DNA of 62,941 nucleotides from Micromonospora okii. GTDB lineage: Bacteria > Actinomycetota > Actinomycetes > Mycobacteriales > Micromonosporaceae. Position numbers and translations under genes: made by a program. Below the pieces are notes generated by a model. The model was not told the DNA's origin and ran no database searches. It was given only the letters and a program-made list of their open reading frames with translations. Shown here piece by piece: positions 34,227-41,971 of the stretch (position 1 is the first letter of the stretch; every line of letters begins with the position of its first letter). The DNA lies in assembly GCF_020884795.1 (NCBI RefSeq), contig NZ_BBZF01000024.1:1-62941 (forward strand). The letters are read 5' to 3'.

Positions 34227-35561
34227 GTGGGGGACAAGAGCTGGGAGGAGATGGCCCGTGAGGTGCTCGTCGAGGGCCGCCCGGCCGACGTGCAGAGCGC
34301 CGCGCTGGGCTGGAAGGAACTGATCAAGAACGTCGGTCAGGTCCAGGACAGCCTGGAGAAGAACGTCAAGGACATCGGCGCGGTCTGGAAGGGCCCGGCG
34401 TACGAGGCGTTCAAGACGCACGTCGAGGGGCTCGCGAAGAACGCGAACGCCCTCGTCGAGGCGGTCGACGACCCGGGCCGGGGCAAGGTGAGCATCGTGG
34501 CGACCCTGGAGGCCGCCGCCCGGCAACTGGAGGAGGCACAGGCCAAGATGCCGATCCCGGCGTCCTGCGTCGGTGACGTCCTGGCGGCCCGCAACGGCGA
34601 GATCACCCTCGGGGTCGGGCTCTTCGAGACCCGGGTCAAGGCGGACCTGCTGGGAAGCTGGCCGGTCGAGCAGATCGGCAAGCTGGGCGACTGGGTGACC
34701 GGCTGGTTCTCCGACCAGGAGGGCGATGCCCGCAAGGTCTACAACGAGGTCAACGGCAACTTCAAGGACCGCACGATGGAGGCGCCGAGCGCCAGTCCCC
34801 TGACCAGCCTCGAACCCGGGCCGCAGGAGGTGCCCAACCTCGGCGGCGGCCCCGGTGCCGGCCCCACCGGCAAGGTCCCGTCCGTCGGTGGGCCGCCGAA
34901 GATGCCCGGCACCGGCCTCCCCGACGGCCCCACGCCGGGCATCGGCGACCCGCCGAAGCTCGACGGCGTCAAGCCCGACATCCCTCCGTCCACCCACCCC
35001 GACCTCTCCACCAGACCGCCCGGTACCGGCACGGGGAACATCCCCGACACCGGCTACCCGGGCGTGGGCCGTCCCGACACCGACTACGGCACCGGCCTGG
35101 CCGGTGCCGGCCCGGCCCCGGCCACCTCGGGCCTCGGCTCGGGCGGCGGGCTGGGCGGCGGCGCGGGCCTCTCCGGCGGCGGCGCGGGCGGCGGCATCCC
35201 CGGCGGCGGCGCGCTCGGCAAGGCCGTCAGCCCGGGGCTGCCGCCGATGCTGGGCGGCGGGGGGGCCGGCGCGGGCGGCCGGGGCGCGGGCGGCCGGCTC
35301 GGCGGCGGCAAGGCCGGCATGGGCGGCATGATGGGCCCCGGCATGGGCGGCGGCGCCGGTGGCCGGGGCGCGGGCGGCAAGGCGGCGGCCGGGGGAGCCG
35401 GCCGACCGGGCGGCGCGGTGGCCGGCCGGGGCGGCGTCGGGATGGGCGGCCACGGCGGGGCCGGCTACGCCGAGGAGGAGCAGGTCCGCAACACCTGGCT
35501 GGAGGAGGACGAGGACGTGTGGGGCGCGGGCGGCGACGGCGCCCCCGGCATCCTGCGCTGA
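34227..35561 (+). CDS. Long WXG100-type T7SS substrate with Gly-rich region and acidic C-terminal motif
   Basis: In this 444-residue protein, residues 1-~95 form a WXG100 domain with W-x-G in GAVWKGPAYEAF (~51-62). A helical region follows to ~190, then ~230 residues rich in Gly, Pro and Met with GGAGGRGAGG-like low complexity. The extreme C-terminus, TWLEEDEDVWGAGGDGAPGI, matches the end of the 18996-20258 protein, although the domains between are unrelated in detail. GTG 34227 is supported by GGGAG. A strong hairpin follows the stop. It is probably exported with the preceding gene's product. Confidence 0.78.
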   Translation: MGDKSWEEMAREVLVEGRPADVQSAALGWKELIKNVGQVQDSLEKNVKDIGAVWKGPAYEAFKTHVEGLAKNANALVEAVDDPGRGKVSIVATLEAAARQLEEAQAKMPIPASCVGDVLAARNGEITLGVGLFETRVKADLLGSWPVEQIGKLGDWVTGWFSDQEGDARKVYNEVNGNFKDRTMEAPSASPLTSLEPGPQEVPNLGGGPGAGPTGKVPSVGGPPKMPGTGLPDGPTPGIGDPPKLDGVKPDIPPSTHPDLSTRPPGTGTGNIPDTGYPGVGRPDTDYGTGLAGAGPAPATSGLGSGGGLGGGAGLSGGGAGGGIPGGGALGKAVSPGLPPMLGGGGAGAGGRGAGGRLGGGKAGMGGMMGPGMGGGAGGRGAGGKAAAGGAGRPGGAVAGRGGVGMGGHGGAGYAEEEQVRNTWLEEDEDVWGAGGDGAPGILR

Positions 35562-35589
35562 TCCGCCGCGCCTGCTACGCAGGCCACGA

Positions 35590-35622
35590 CGGTGCCGTCC
35601 CGGCCCGACCGGGGCGGCACCG
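35590..35622 (+). terminator. Terminator hairpin of the second long WXG gene
   Basis: CGGTGCCG-T-CCCGG (35590-35603) pairs with CCGGG-G-CGGCACCG (35609-35622): a 14-bp stem with one T-G wobble and a 5-base loop, 28 bases after the stop. Confidence 0.7.
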
Positions 35623-35629
35623 CTGCGTT

Positions 35630-35760
35630 TCAGCGGGACGGCCGCGCGTTTCAGCGGGACGGTGCCGCGCGTTTCAGCGGGACGGTGCCGCGCGTATCAG
35701 CGGGACGGTGCCGCGGGTCTCAGCGGGATGATGCCCCGGGTCTCAGCGGGACGGTGCCGC
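35630..35760. repeat. Six-copy 23-bp tandem array at the 3' end of the second mycosin gene
   Basis: TCAGCGGGA cores begin at 35630, 35651, 35674, 35697, 35720 and 35743 (intervals 21, 23, 23, 23, 23), within units like GCGCGTTTCAGCGGGACGG plus TGCC. On the minus strand the copy at 35743 supplies the mycosin stop codon. Each further copy repeats that TGA together with the codons before it. The unit is not a multiple of three. Confidence 0.88.
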
Positions 35761-36981
35761 GCCGGGCCGGCGTCCCGGGCGCCAGCCGCGTCGCCGGCCC
35801 CGGGCCAGGATCGGCTTGGCGGCCAGCAGCAGGCCGGCCAGCACCGCGCCCACCACGGCCACCCAGACGGCCACGGCGCGCTGCCAGCCCAACGGGTCCT
35901 CCAGCGGGGCCGGCGCGGGCAGCGCGCCCGGCGGCGGGTCGGTGCGGGTGCCGAGCAGGCTGGTCACCGCGCGGTACGGGTTGACCACGCCGTGCCCGAC
36001 CTCCGCGTTGTGCCCGTCCGGCGGGCTGTCCGCGGTGCTGGTGAGCCGCTGGGCGACCTGCTTCGGGGTGAGGTCCGGGTGGGCGGCGCGGACCAGCGCG
36101 GCGACCCCCGAGACGTACGCGGCGGCGAAGCTCGTGCCGCCCTGCGGCTCGGCGAGGTACCCCTGCCCCCGGGGAGCCGGGCCGAGGATGTCCAGCCCCG
36201 GCGCGGCGATGTCCACGTAGTCGCCGCTGACCGAGGTGCCGACGTGGCCGCCCTGCGGGTCGACGCCGGCGACGGCGATCACCCCCGGGTACGCCGCCGG
36301 GTACGCGGGCAGGTTCTGCTGCTGCTCCTGCCGGTTGCCGGCGGCGGCCACCACGACGACTCCGCTGTCGAGCGCGTACTGGACGGCGGCGGCCAGCTCC
36401 GGGCGGGGCAGCGTCACCAGCGACAGGTTGATCACGTCGGCGCCGGAGTCGACGGCCCAGCGGATGGCCTGCGCGATCTGCGCCGGCAGGGCCTCGTCGT
36501 TGGTGCGGCGGGTGTCCGGCAGCACGCGTACGGGCAGGATGCGGGCGCCCGGGGCGACGCCGGTGAACGGGGTGCCGGTGCCCTCCCGGCCGGCGATGAT
36601 GCCGGCGACGATCGTGCCGTGCCCGGCCTCGTCGCACTGCCCCAGCTGCTGTGGCAGGCCGTTGAAGTCCCGCCCCTGGCGGACCTGCCCGCGCAGCAGC
36701 GGATGGGTGGCCGAGACCCCCGAGTCGACGACCGCCACGGTCACCCCCTCGCCGCGGGTGATCCGCCAGGCGGCGGAGGGCTCCAACCGGGACAGCGCCC
36801 AGTGGGCCTCGGTCGGGGCGGGGTTACCGGCCGGCCCGCACGTCGGCGCGGCCAGTGCGGGGGCCGGTGCGGCGGCGGCGGTGGCGAGCAGCGTCGCCGC
36901 GAGACCGCCGAGGAGCGCCCTGCGGCACCGCCCGGTACGCCCGATCACTGCCATCCCGTCCGGCCGGAAGCTCTCGCGCAC
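35743..36981 (-). CDS. mycP: Second type VII secretion-associated serine protease (mycosin)
   Basis: This 412-residue subtilase has a signal sequence (to ~45), catalytic D86 (VVDSGV), H121 (GHGTIVAG) and S284 (GGTSFAAAYVSG), a C-terminal membrane helix (~365-388) and a short basic tail ending GAAPSR. A canonical GTS distinguishes it from the first mycosin. The start could be GTG 36981 or ATG 36954; neither has a strong ribosome site. The stop codon lies in the first unit of the 23-bp tandem array. It faces the other T7SS genes convergently. Confidence 0.9.
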   Translation of the reverse strand: MRESFRPDGMAVIGRTGRCRRALLGGLAATLLATAAAAPAPALAAPTCGPAGNPAPTEAHWALSRLEPSAAWRITRGEGVTVAVVDSGVSATHPLLRGQVRQGRDFNGLPQQLGQCDEAGHGTIVAGIIAGREGTGTPFTGVAPGARILPVRVLPDTRRTNDEALPAQIAQAIRWAVDSGADVINLSLVTLPRPELAAAVQYALDSGVVVVAAAGNRQEQQQNLPAYPAAYPGVIAVAGVDPQGGHVGTSVSGDYVDIAAPGLDILGPAPRGQGYLAEPQGGTSFAAAYVSGVAALVRAAHPDLTPKQVAQRLTSTADSPPDGHNAEVGHGVVNPYRAVTSLLGTRTDPPPGALPAPAPLEDPLGWQRAVAVWVAVVGAVLAGLLLAAKPILARGRRRGWRPGRRPGAAPSR

Positions 36982-37042
36982 CGGCAGAGAGTACCCCCGC
37001 CACCCCCTGTCGCAGGAGATGGGCGACGGGTGGCGGGCGCGG

Positions 37043-37384
37043 TCAGGCGTCGGCGCTGCCGCCGGTGTACCGCTCGTCGGTGAAGAGGGCGAGCAGGTCG
37101 CCGACCTGGCGGTCGGCCTCGGCGGGGTGCCGGAAGTGGCCGCTGGGGTTGACGGTGTACTCGTTGCGCCGGCCCACCCGGGTGCGCCGCAGGTACCCGC
37201 CGGCCTCCAGGTCGGCCACGATCGCCTGGGCGGCCCGCTCGGTCACGCCCACCTCGTCCGCCACGTCGCGGAGACGGGCGGTCGGGTTGCGGGCGATGGC
37301 GAGCAGCACGTGGCCGTGATTGGTCAGGAACGTCCAGTTCCGCGTGCTCCCGTTCTCGCCTGCTGTCGTCGCCATGCCGGACAT
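37043..37384 (-). CDS. Winged-helix transcriptional regulator
   Basis: This 113-residue DNA-binding protein has a winged helix: FLTNHGHVLLAIARNPTARL, a recognition region TERAAQAIVADLEAGGYLRR, then the wing VGRRNEYTVN. It lacks an obvious sensing domain. MarR/ArsR-type regulators of this size usually control a neighbour. The divergent carbonic anhydrase is the likely target, and a cluster of CGTA boxes lies in the intervening 194 bp. The start at 37384 has no strong ribosome site. Confidence 0.8.
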   Translation of the reverse strand: MSGMATTAGENGSTRNWTFLTNHGHVLLAIARNPTARLRDVADEVGVTERAAQAIVADLEAGGYLRRTRVGRRNEYTVNPSGHFRHPAEADRQVGDLLALFTDERYTGGSADA

Positions 37385-37479
37385 GGTAGGGCTCGACGGC
37401 GTCGGGCACCTGCCGGGCCGGGCGCTGGCGTGGGCGGCAGGGCGCGGACGGGCGCGCGGGCGAGGCGCAACACTTTCCC

Positions 37480-37516
37480 GACGTATGAAATGCGTATCAC
37501 GTAACGCTTGACGTAT
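37480..37516. promoter_or_regulatory. Cluster of four CGTA boxes in a divergent promoter
   Basis: GACGTAT occurs at 37480-37486 and 37510-37516 as a direct repeat with starts 30 bp apart, and TGCGTAT (37491) and CACGTAA (37498) lie between. The stretch is AT-rich against a very GC-rich background. It lies between the winged-helix gene and the carbonic anhydrase gene. Binding by the adjacent regulator is inferred. Confidence 0.45.
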
Positions 37517-37578
37517 CTTTTGCTGCGTGTGACCGTGGGGGAGCCGGGTGTGTCGGCCGAGGGGCGAGGTGGTGGGGC

Positions 37579-38394
37579 ATGGAGCAGTCCAGCGTATCGA
37601 TGTCGCAGACGGGCTCGGGGCTGCTCGAACCCCCGTCGAGCGTCGGTCAACCGGGCACTCCCGGTGCCGGGTGCACGCCCGAGCGGGCCCTCACCGAGCT
37701 GCGGGCGGGGAACCACCGCTTCGTCACCGGCACGCCGCGCCACCCGAACCAGGACGCCGGCCACCGGGCCGCCGTCGCCGACGGGCAGCACCCGTTCGCG
37801 GTGATCGTCGGCTGCTCCGACTCCCGGCTCGCCGCCGAGATCATCTTCGACCGTGGCCTGGGCGACCTCTTCGTGGTCCGCACCGCCGGGCACACCGTCG
37901 GCCCCGAGGTGCTCGGCAGCGTCGAGTACGCCGTGACCGTGCTGGGCACCCCCCTCGTGGTGGTGCTCGGTCACGACTCCTGCGGCGCGGTGCAGGCGGC
38001 CAGGGCGGCGGCGACCGGCACCGGTGCCCCGCCCGCCGGCCATCTGCGGGCGGTGGTGGACGCCGTGCTGCCGAGCCTGGACCGGGCCGCCGAGCGGGGG
38101 GTCGAGGAGATCGACCGGATCGTCGACATCCACATCGCCTGCACCGTCGAGGCCATGCTCTCCAGGTCGCCGGTGCTGGCCGCCGAGGTCGAGGCCGGGC
38201 GGTGCGCGGTCGTCGGGATGTCGTACCGGCTCAGCGCCGGGGGGGTGCGGACGGTGGCCGCCGTGCCGGCCAGCGCGGCCACGGAGGCCGACCCGGTTTT
38301 CCCGACCGCCACGCAGGCCGCTCCGGTCCCTGCCGCGGAGGCCGCCGCGGTGCCGGGCTCCGACGCGGTGCCGGCCGCCGCCTGCCCCGCCTGA
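37579..38394 (+). CDS. Beta-class carbonic anhydrase
   Basis: This 271-residue zinc enzyme interconverts CO2 and bicarbonate. Zinc ligands and catalytic pair are visible: C79 and D81-R83 in GCSDSR, H132 and C135 in GHDSCGA. The first ~30 residues (Ser/Pro/Gly-rich) and the last ~45 (Ala/Pro/Val-rich) lie outside the core and look disordered. No signal peptide or SulP-type partner is evident. It is expressed from a region with CGTA boxes, possibly under the divergent winged-helix regulator. Confidence 0.92.
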   Translation: MEQSSVSMSQTGSGLLEPPSSVGQPGTPGAGCTPERALTELRAGNHRFVTGTPRHPNQDAGHRAAVADGQHPFAVIVGCSDSRLAAEIIFDRGLGDLFVVRTAGHTVGPEVLGSVEYAVTVLGTPLVVVLGHDSCGAVQAARAAATGTGAPPAGHLRAVVDAVLPSLDRAAERGVEEIDRIVDIHIACTVEAMLSRSPVLAAEVEAGRCAVVGMSYRLSAGGVRTVAAVPASAATEADPVFPTATQAAPVPAAEAAAVPGSDAVPAAACPA

Positions 38395-38422
38395 GCGGCG
38401 CGCGGCGGCCGGCCCGTCGTCG

Positions 38423-39439
38423 TCAGAGCAGCGACATGTGCACGTGGTCGGTGTGGTTCGAGGGCCCGCTGTAGGACTTCCAGCCGGTCGCCGGGAACCA
38501 GATCTGCCGGTTCCAGATCACGTAGTAGATGCCGAGGCGGTCGGCGTTGCGGATGAGGAACGCGGCGAGGTTGTTGCCGTACATCCGGGTGTCGTTGTTG
38601 TGCCACGGGGAGAAGCCGCTGTTCTGCAACGACCAGTCGCAGGCCCGGCCCTTGGGGTGCTCCCACGGCCCGCCCGGGCGGTAGCAGCCGGCGAACCGCT
38701 TGAAGCCGGCCCTCCTGGTCTCCTTGTACGCGTGCAGGGTGCGCGCGGTGATGCAGCCGGAGGTGGTCGGGTCGTCCTCGGTGCACGACAGGGGACGCCA
38801 GCCGCCGTCCGAGGTGCGGCCCGGCCCCATCTTGGCGACCGGGGAGGTGGCGGAGACCAGGCCGCCGGTGAAACCCTGGCCGCCGACGAGCGCGAGGGCC
38901 TTCTCGGCGTCGTACTTCTTCTTCGCCATGATCGAGGTCTGCTTCTGCTGCTCGCGAACCTCGGCGTCGAGCGCGAGCTTGGCCTGCTCGGCGTGGGCCT
39001 TCGCGGCGCTGACCTCGGCCAGCTTGTTGGCGTTGACCATGTTCAGCTCGTCGAGGGCGGCGGCCCGCTTGACGAACGAGTCGGGGGTGTTGCTCTCCAG
39101 CAGCATGGCCATCGCGCCGATCCGCCCGGTCCGATAGGACTGGGCCGCCATCTCGCCGACCTGCGGGGCGAGCGCGTCCAGCTCCTCCTGGGCCGCCTTC
39201 ACCTCCTTGGCGAGCTGGTCCTGGCGCTTCTTGGACTTCTCGAGCTTGGACTTGGCCTGCGTGTAGTCGCGGTTCGTCGCCTCGATGACGTCGTTGATCA
39301 GCTTGGGCTCGTCGTCCTCCTCGTGCCCCGAGGGGTTGGGGGTGGCGGCGAACGCGGGGGCGGCTGGCCCGGCGACGATCGCCAGGGCGGCGAGCACGGC
39401 CACCACGGGTGTCAACCAGCGGCGCAGGGGTGCCGTCAC
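38423..39439 (-). CDS. Secreted coiled-coil protein, probable cell-wall factor, under riboswitch control
   Basis: This 338-residue protein has a signal peptide (1-~31, ending AFA), a long coiled coil (~45-185: QAKSKLEKSKKRQDQLAKEV) like those of peptidoglycan hydrolase activators, and a C-terminal domain with cysteines (SCTEDD, SGCIT, GCYRP, RACDWS) and a terminal HTDHVHMSLL. This C-terminal domain resembles the peptidase-like ARB_07466 type found on actinobacterial wall proteins, although catalysis is unproven. GTG 39439 follows GGAAGGG. A ydaO-type riboswitch precedes it, which independently supports a cell-wall role. Confidence 0.85.
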   Translation of the reverse strand: MTAPLRRWLTPVVAVLAALAIVAGPAAPAFAATPNPSGHEEDDEPKLINDVIEATNRDYTQAKSKLEKSKKRQDQLAKEVKAAQEELDALAPQVGEMAAQSYRTGRIGAMAMLLESNTPDSFVKRAAALDELNMVNANKLAEVSAAKAHAEQAKLALDAEVREQQKQTSIMAKKKYDAEKALALVGGQGFTGGLVSATSPVAKMGPGRTSDGGWRPLSCTEDDPTTSGCITARTLHAYKETRRAGFKRFAGCYRPGGPWEHPKGRACDWSLQNSGFSPWHNNDTRMYGNNLAAFLIRNADRLGIYYVIWNRQIWFPATGWKSYSGPSNHTDHVHMSLL

Positions 39440-39456
39440 AGTTTTCCCTTCCGTCG

Positions 39457-39556
39457 ACCGCCGACCGGGTTAGCTGACGGGTTCGGGGCGGAAGTGGCCC
39501 CTACCGCTCGCGCGGACTCACCCCTGTTACCTGGTTCCCCGGCTCGCCTCGCGGCG
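39457..39556 (-). promoter_or_regulatory. ydaO/yuaA-type c-di-AMP riboswitch
   Basis: Minus-strand RNA carries the class signatures in order: a P1 strand CGCCG (39555-39551), GAGCCGGGGAACC, GGGGTGAGTCC, GGTAGGGG, CCGAACCCGTCAGCTAACC, and the closing CGGCG (39462-39458). The ribosome site and GTG of the secreted coiled-coil gene follow within 20 bases. In actinobacteria this class controls cell-wall hydrolase and Rpf-like genes and usually turns them off when c-di-AMP is high. Upstream, AAATGAGTCATTT (39657-39669) is a perfect palindrome of unknown role. Confidence 0.88.
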
Positions 39557-39740
39557 ATTGGGCGGCGGCACCGCAGGCGCCGCTGCGCGCCTTCGTCGGT
39601 GACCGGCAGCGAGGTTACCCGACAGCCCTCCTGGGGATCTACGCCCTGATGCCGACTAAATGAGTCATTTCGTAATCGCCTTGCGTGATCAGTGACCTGT
39701 TTATCAGGCTGGGCGCCGTGGTCGGTTACGCAGTGCGTCG

Positions 39741-41147
39741 TCACCATGCGATATCCGTGCCCCCTTCTCGGTGCGGCCGTCCGGCCGGGAGGTCGGTGGG
39801 GCGGGTCGGCCCGTCGGGAAACGGGTCGCCCGGCCGGCCCCCGCCCAGCGCCTCCAGTGCCAGGCCCCGCTCGGCGGGGCGCGGGCCGGGGGCGCGGGCC
39901 GCCGGCCCCTCCCCACCGTCCGCGCCACCGGCGTCGGCCGGGCGGCCCGGGTGGCCGGCCGGGCGGTCGGCGCGGCCCGCCGTGGTGACCACCGCCGCCA
40001 GGCCGGTGGTCAGCGGCACGGCGGCGATCAGCCCGAGCGTGGCCACCGCGCTGCGAACGATCTCCTGCGCCATGAACTCGCTGGTCAGGATCTCGACGAC
40101 CGGGCGGGAGTCGGCGGTGAGCAGGAGCAGCAGCGGCAGCGACGCGCCCGCGTACGCCAGCACGATGGTGTTCACCGTCGAGGCGATGTGCGCCCGGCCG
40201 ACGCGCGTCGCCGCCCGGTAGAGCTGCAACCGGGACAGCCCCGGGTTGGCGTGCGCCAGCTCCGTCACCGTGGCCGCCTGGGTGACCGTGACGTCGTCCA
40301 GCACGCCGAGGGAGCCGATGACGATGCCGGCCAGCAGCAGGCCGTGCAGGTCGACGTCACCCCGGAACATCGACAGGGTGGTGGCGTCCTCGGTGCCGTA
40401 CCCGGTGAGGTGGGTGGCGGCGGTGGCCAGGCTGCCGAGCAGGCCCGTGAGCACCAGGCTGCCCAGGGTGCCGAGGACCGCCACCGACGTCTGCGCGCTG
40501 ACCCCGTGGGTGAGGTAGAGCACCACGAACATGATCAGCGCGGCGCCGACCACGGCGATCGGCAACGGCGACCCGCCCGACCCGATGCCGGGCAGGACGA
40601 AGGCCAGCAGGATGGCGAAGCTGGCGGCCAGGCCGGCCAGCGCGGCCAGCCCTCGCCAGCGGCCGAACGCGACGATGGCCAGCGCGAACACCACCGCCAG
40701 CCAGACCAGCGGGGTGCCGCGCTGGTGCTCGGCGATGTTGTAGGCGCTGACCGTCGGATCCTCCGGGTCGGTCAGCTCGACCAGGACGATCCGGTCGCCG
40801 ACCGCGACGGTGGGCGCGCCGGGGCCGGTCGGGACCGGGGTTTCGATCTGCTGGCCCGCGTCCGGCCCCTGCTCGACCCGGACGGTGGCGGTGCCGCAGG
40901 GGCCCTCCGGCGCGCCGCCCTCCGGCGTCTCGGGCTGCGGCGGGCACTCCTGTGTGACGAGCCGGGTCACCGTGCCGTGGTAGCGGGGGACCGCCGCCCC
41001 ACCGTCGGTCTCCGGGCCGCCGTCGCGGGGCCAGAGGATGATCGCCGCGATCAGGGTGATCACGAAGAGCGGCACCACGGTCGCCACGAGGACCCGCCGC
41101 ACCCCCGGTGGGGTGGGCGGGGCGGGCCGGGTGTGGTCGGCGCCCAT
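39741..41147 (-). CDS. YibE/F-family membrane protein
   Basis: This 468-residue protein has an N-terminal membrane helix (~15-40), an extracytoplasmic domain with two cysteines (ECPPQ, PCGTATVRV), and then about seven helices with the YibE/F signature (GSLGVLDDVTVTQAATVTEL ... RVGRAHIASTVNT). A Gly/Pro/Ala-rich cytoplasmic tail closes it. The family's transported substrate is unknown. ATG 41147 has GGAG nine bases upstream; an upstream ATG (41186) in frame is possible. It lies between the riboswitch gene and the copper island, and no link to either is apparent. Confidence 0.85.
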   Translation of the reverse strand: MGADHTRPAPPTPPGVRRVLVATVVPLFVITLIAAIILWPRDGGPETDGGAAVPRYHGTVTRLVTQECPPQPETPEGGAPEGPCGTATVRVEQGPDAGQQIETPVPTGPGAPTVAVGDRIVLVELTDPEDPTVSAYNIAEHQRGTPLVWLAVVFALAIVAFGRWRGLAALAGLAASFAILLAFVLPGIGSGGSPLPIAVVGAALIMFVVLYLTHGVSAQTSVAVLGTLGSLVLTGLLGSLATAATHLTGYGTEDATTLSMFRGDVDLHGLLLAGIVIGSLGVLDDVTVTQAATVTELAHANPGLSRLQLYRAATRVGRAHIASTVNTIVLAYAGASLPLLLLLTADSRPVVEILTSEFMAQEIVRSAVATLGLIAAVPLTTGLAAVVTTAGRADRPAGHPGRPADAGGADGGEGPAARAPGPRPAERGLALEALGGGRPGDPFPDGPTRPTDLPAGRPHREGGTDIAW

Positions 41148-41245
41148 CGGCGTGGTCTCCAAACGGTGGTCGACGTGGGACCGCATCGCCCGGAAATCGT
41201 AGCCACCCTCACCTGCGGATGCGGGTGAACCACCCCCGTCTCGGT

Positions 41246-41284
41246 GACGTGGCGGTGTCCCGACCGCATCGACACCGCCAGGTC
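41246..41284. repeat. GAC-TGGCGGTGTC palindrome, copy 1
   Basis: TGGCGGTGTC (41250-41259) and GACACCGCCA (41271-41280) are perfect complements, extended by GAC/GTC across one mismatch. The arms nearly repeat those of the longer hairpin at 42615-42665, so the two are probably copies of one dispersed element. Confidence 0.6.
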
Positions 41285-41363
41285 GGCGGCATCGTGGCGA
41301 TCGGGGACCGTTGTCGCGGGTGTTCCGGCGGTCCGTCCGGGCGGGCAGGCTAGCGTGGGGGTC

Positions 41364-41885
41364 ATGCGGGCGACGGCGGTGACGGGCGGGCGGTGGGTCC
41401 GCCTCACGTTGCTGCTCTGCGTCCTGGTCGGCCTGGCCGCCATGCACACCCTCGGTCACGGCGCGCATTCCCGTGGCCACGACGGGGCAGGGTCGCACGC
41501 CGACCCGTCGGTCTCCGCGTCCGCCGCCCACCTCCCGGCTGCCGCCATCCAGGTCACGGCGGTCGCCGCCCAGGTGACGGCGGTCGCCGTCCACCTCCCG
41601 GCTGTTGCCGTCCACCTCCCGGCTGTCGCCGCCCAGGTGACGGCTGTCGCCGCCCGGGCGCTGCCGGCCGGCGACCCCGCCGAGGGGCCGGCCGGTTGGA
41701 GCGCCTGCCTGGCGGTGCTCGGCGCGCTCGGGGCGGCCCTGCTGGTCGCCGTGCTGCTGCTGACCGCCACCCGGGCGGGTTCCCGGCCCGGGTGCCGGCC
41801 CGAGGGCCCACCCGCCGGCCCGCGCGCCCCGCCGCCCCATCCGTTCGGCCTTCGCCTGGCCGAGATCTCGGTGTCGCGCACGTAG
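41364..41885 (+). CDS. DUF6153-like membrane protein with internal repeats
   Basis: This 173-residue protein has an N-terminal helix LTLLLCVLVGLAAMHTLGHG (~14-33), which carries the family's MHTLGH motif, a His-containing extracytoplasmic loop, and a second helix near 115-137. Between them residues ~50-95 are built from repeated VTAVAA/HLPAVAV blocks encoded by tandem DNA repeats. ATG 41364 lies seven bases after TAGCGT and has no ribosome site, consistent with a leaderless transcript. It is immediately upstream of a copper-type DUF305 lipoprotein. Confidence 0.7.
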   Translation: MRATAVTGGRWVRLTLLLCVLVGLAAMHTLGHGAHSRGHDGAGSHADPSVSASAAHLPAAAIQVTAVAAQVTAVAVHLPAVAVHLPAVAAQVTAVAARALPAGDPAEGPAGWSACLAVLGALGAALLVAVLLLTATRAGSRPGCRPEGPPAGPRAPPPHPFGLRLAEISVSRT

Positions 41886-41971
41886 GACGCCCCGGCACGG
41901 GTGCCCCGGCTCCGCCGGTGACCCGTGCCGCCGTCCTGCCCGAGCACGCAACCGAGACCGAAGGATCCACC

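Noticed and set aside
35630..35760. Tandem 23-bp repeats considered as a CRISPR array
   Set aside because: There are no unique spacers; units are head-to-tail with a 23-bp period and no cas genes are nearby.
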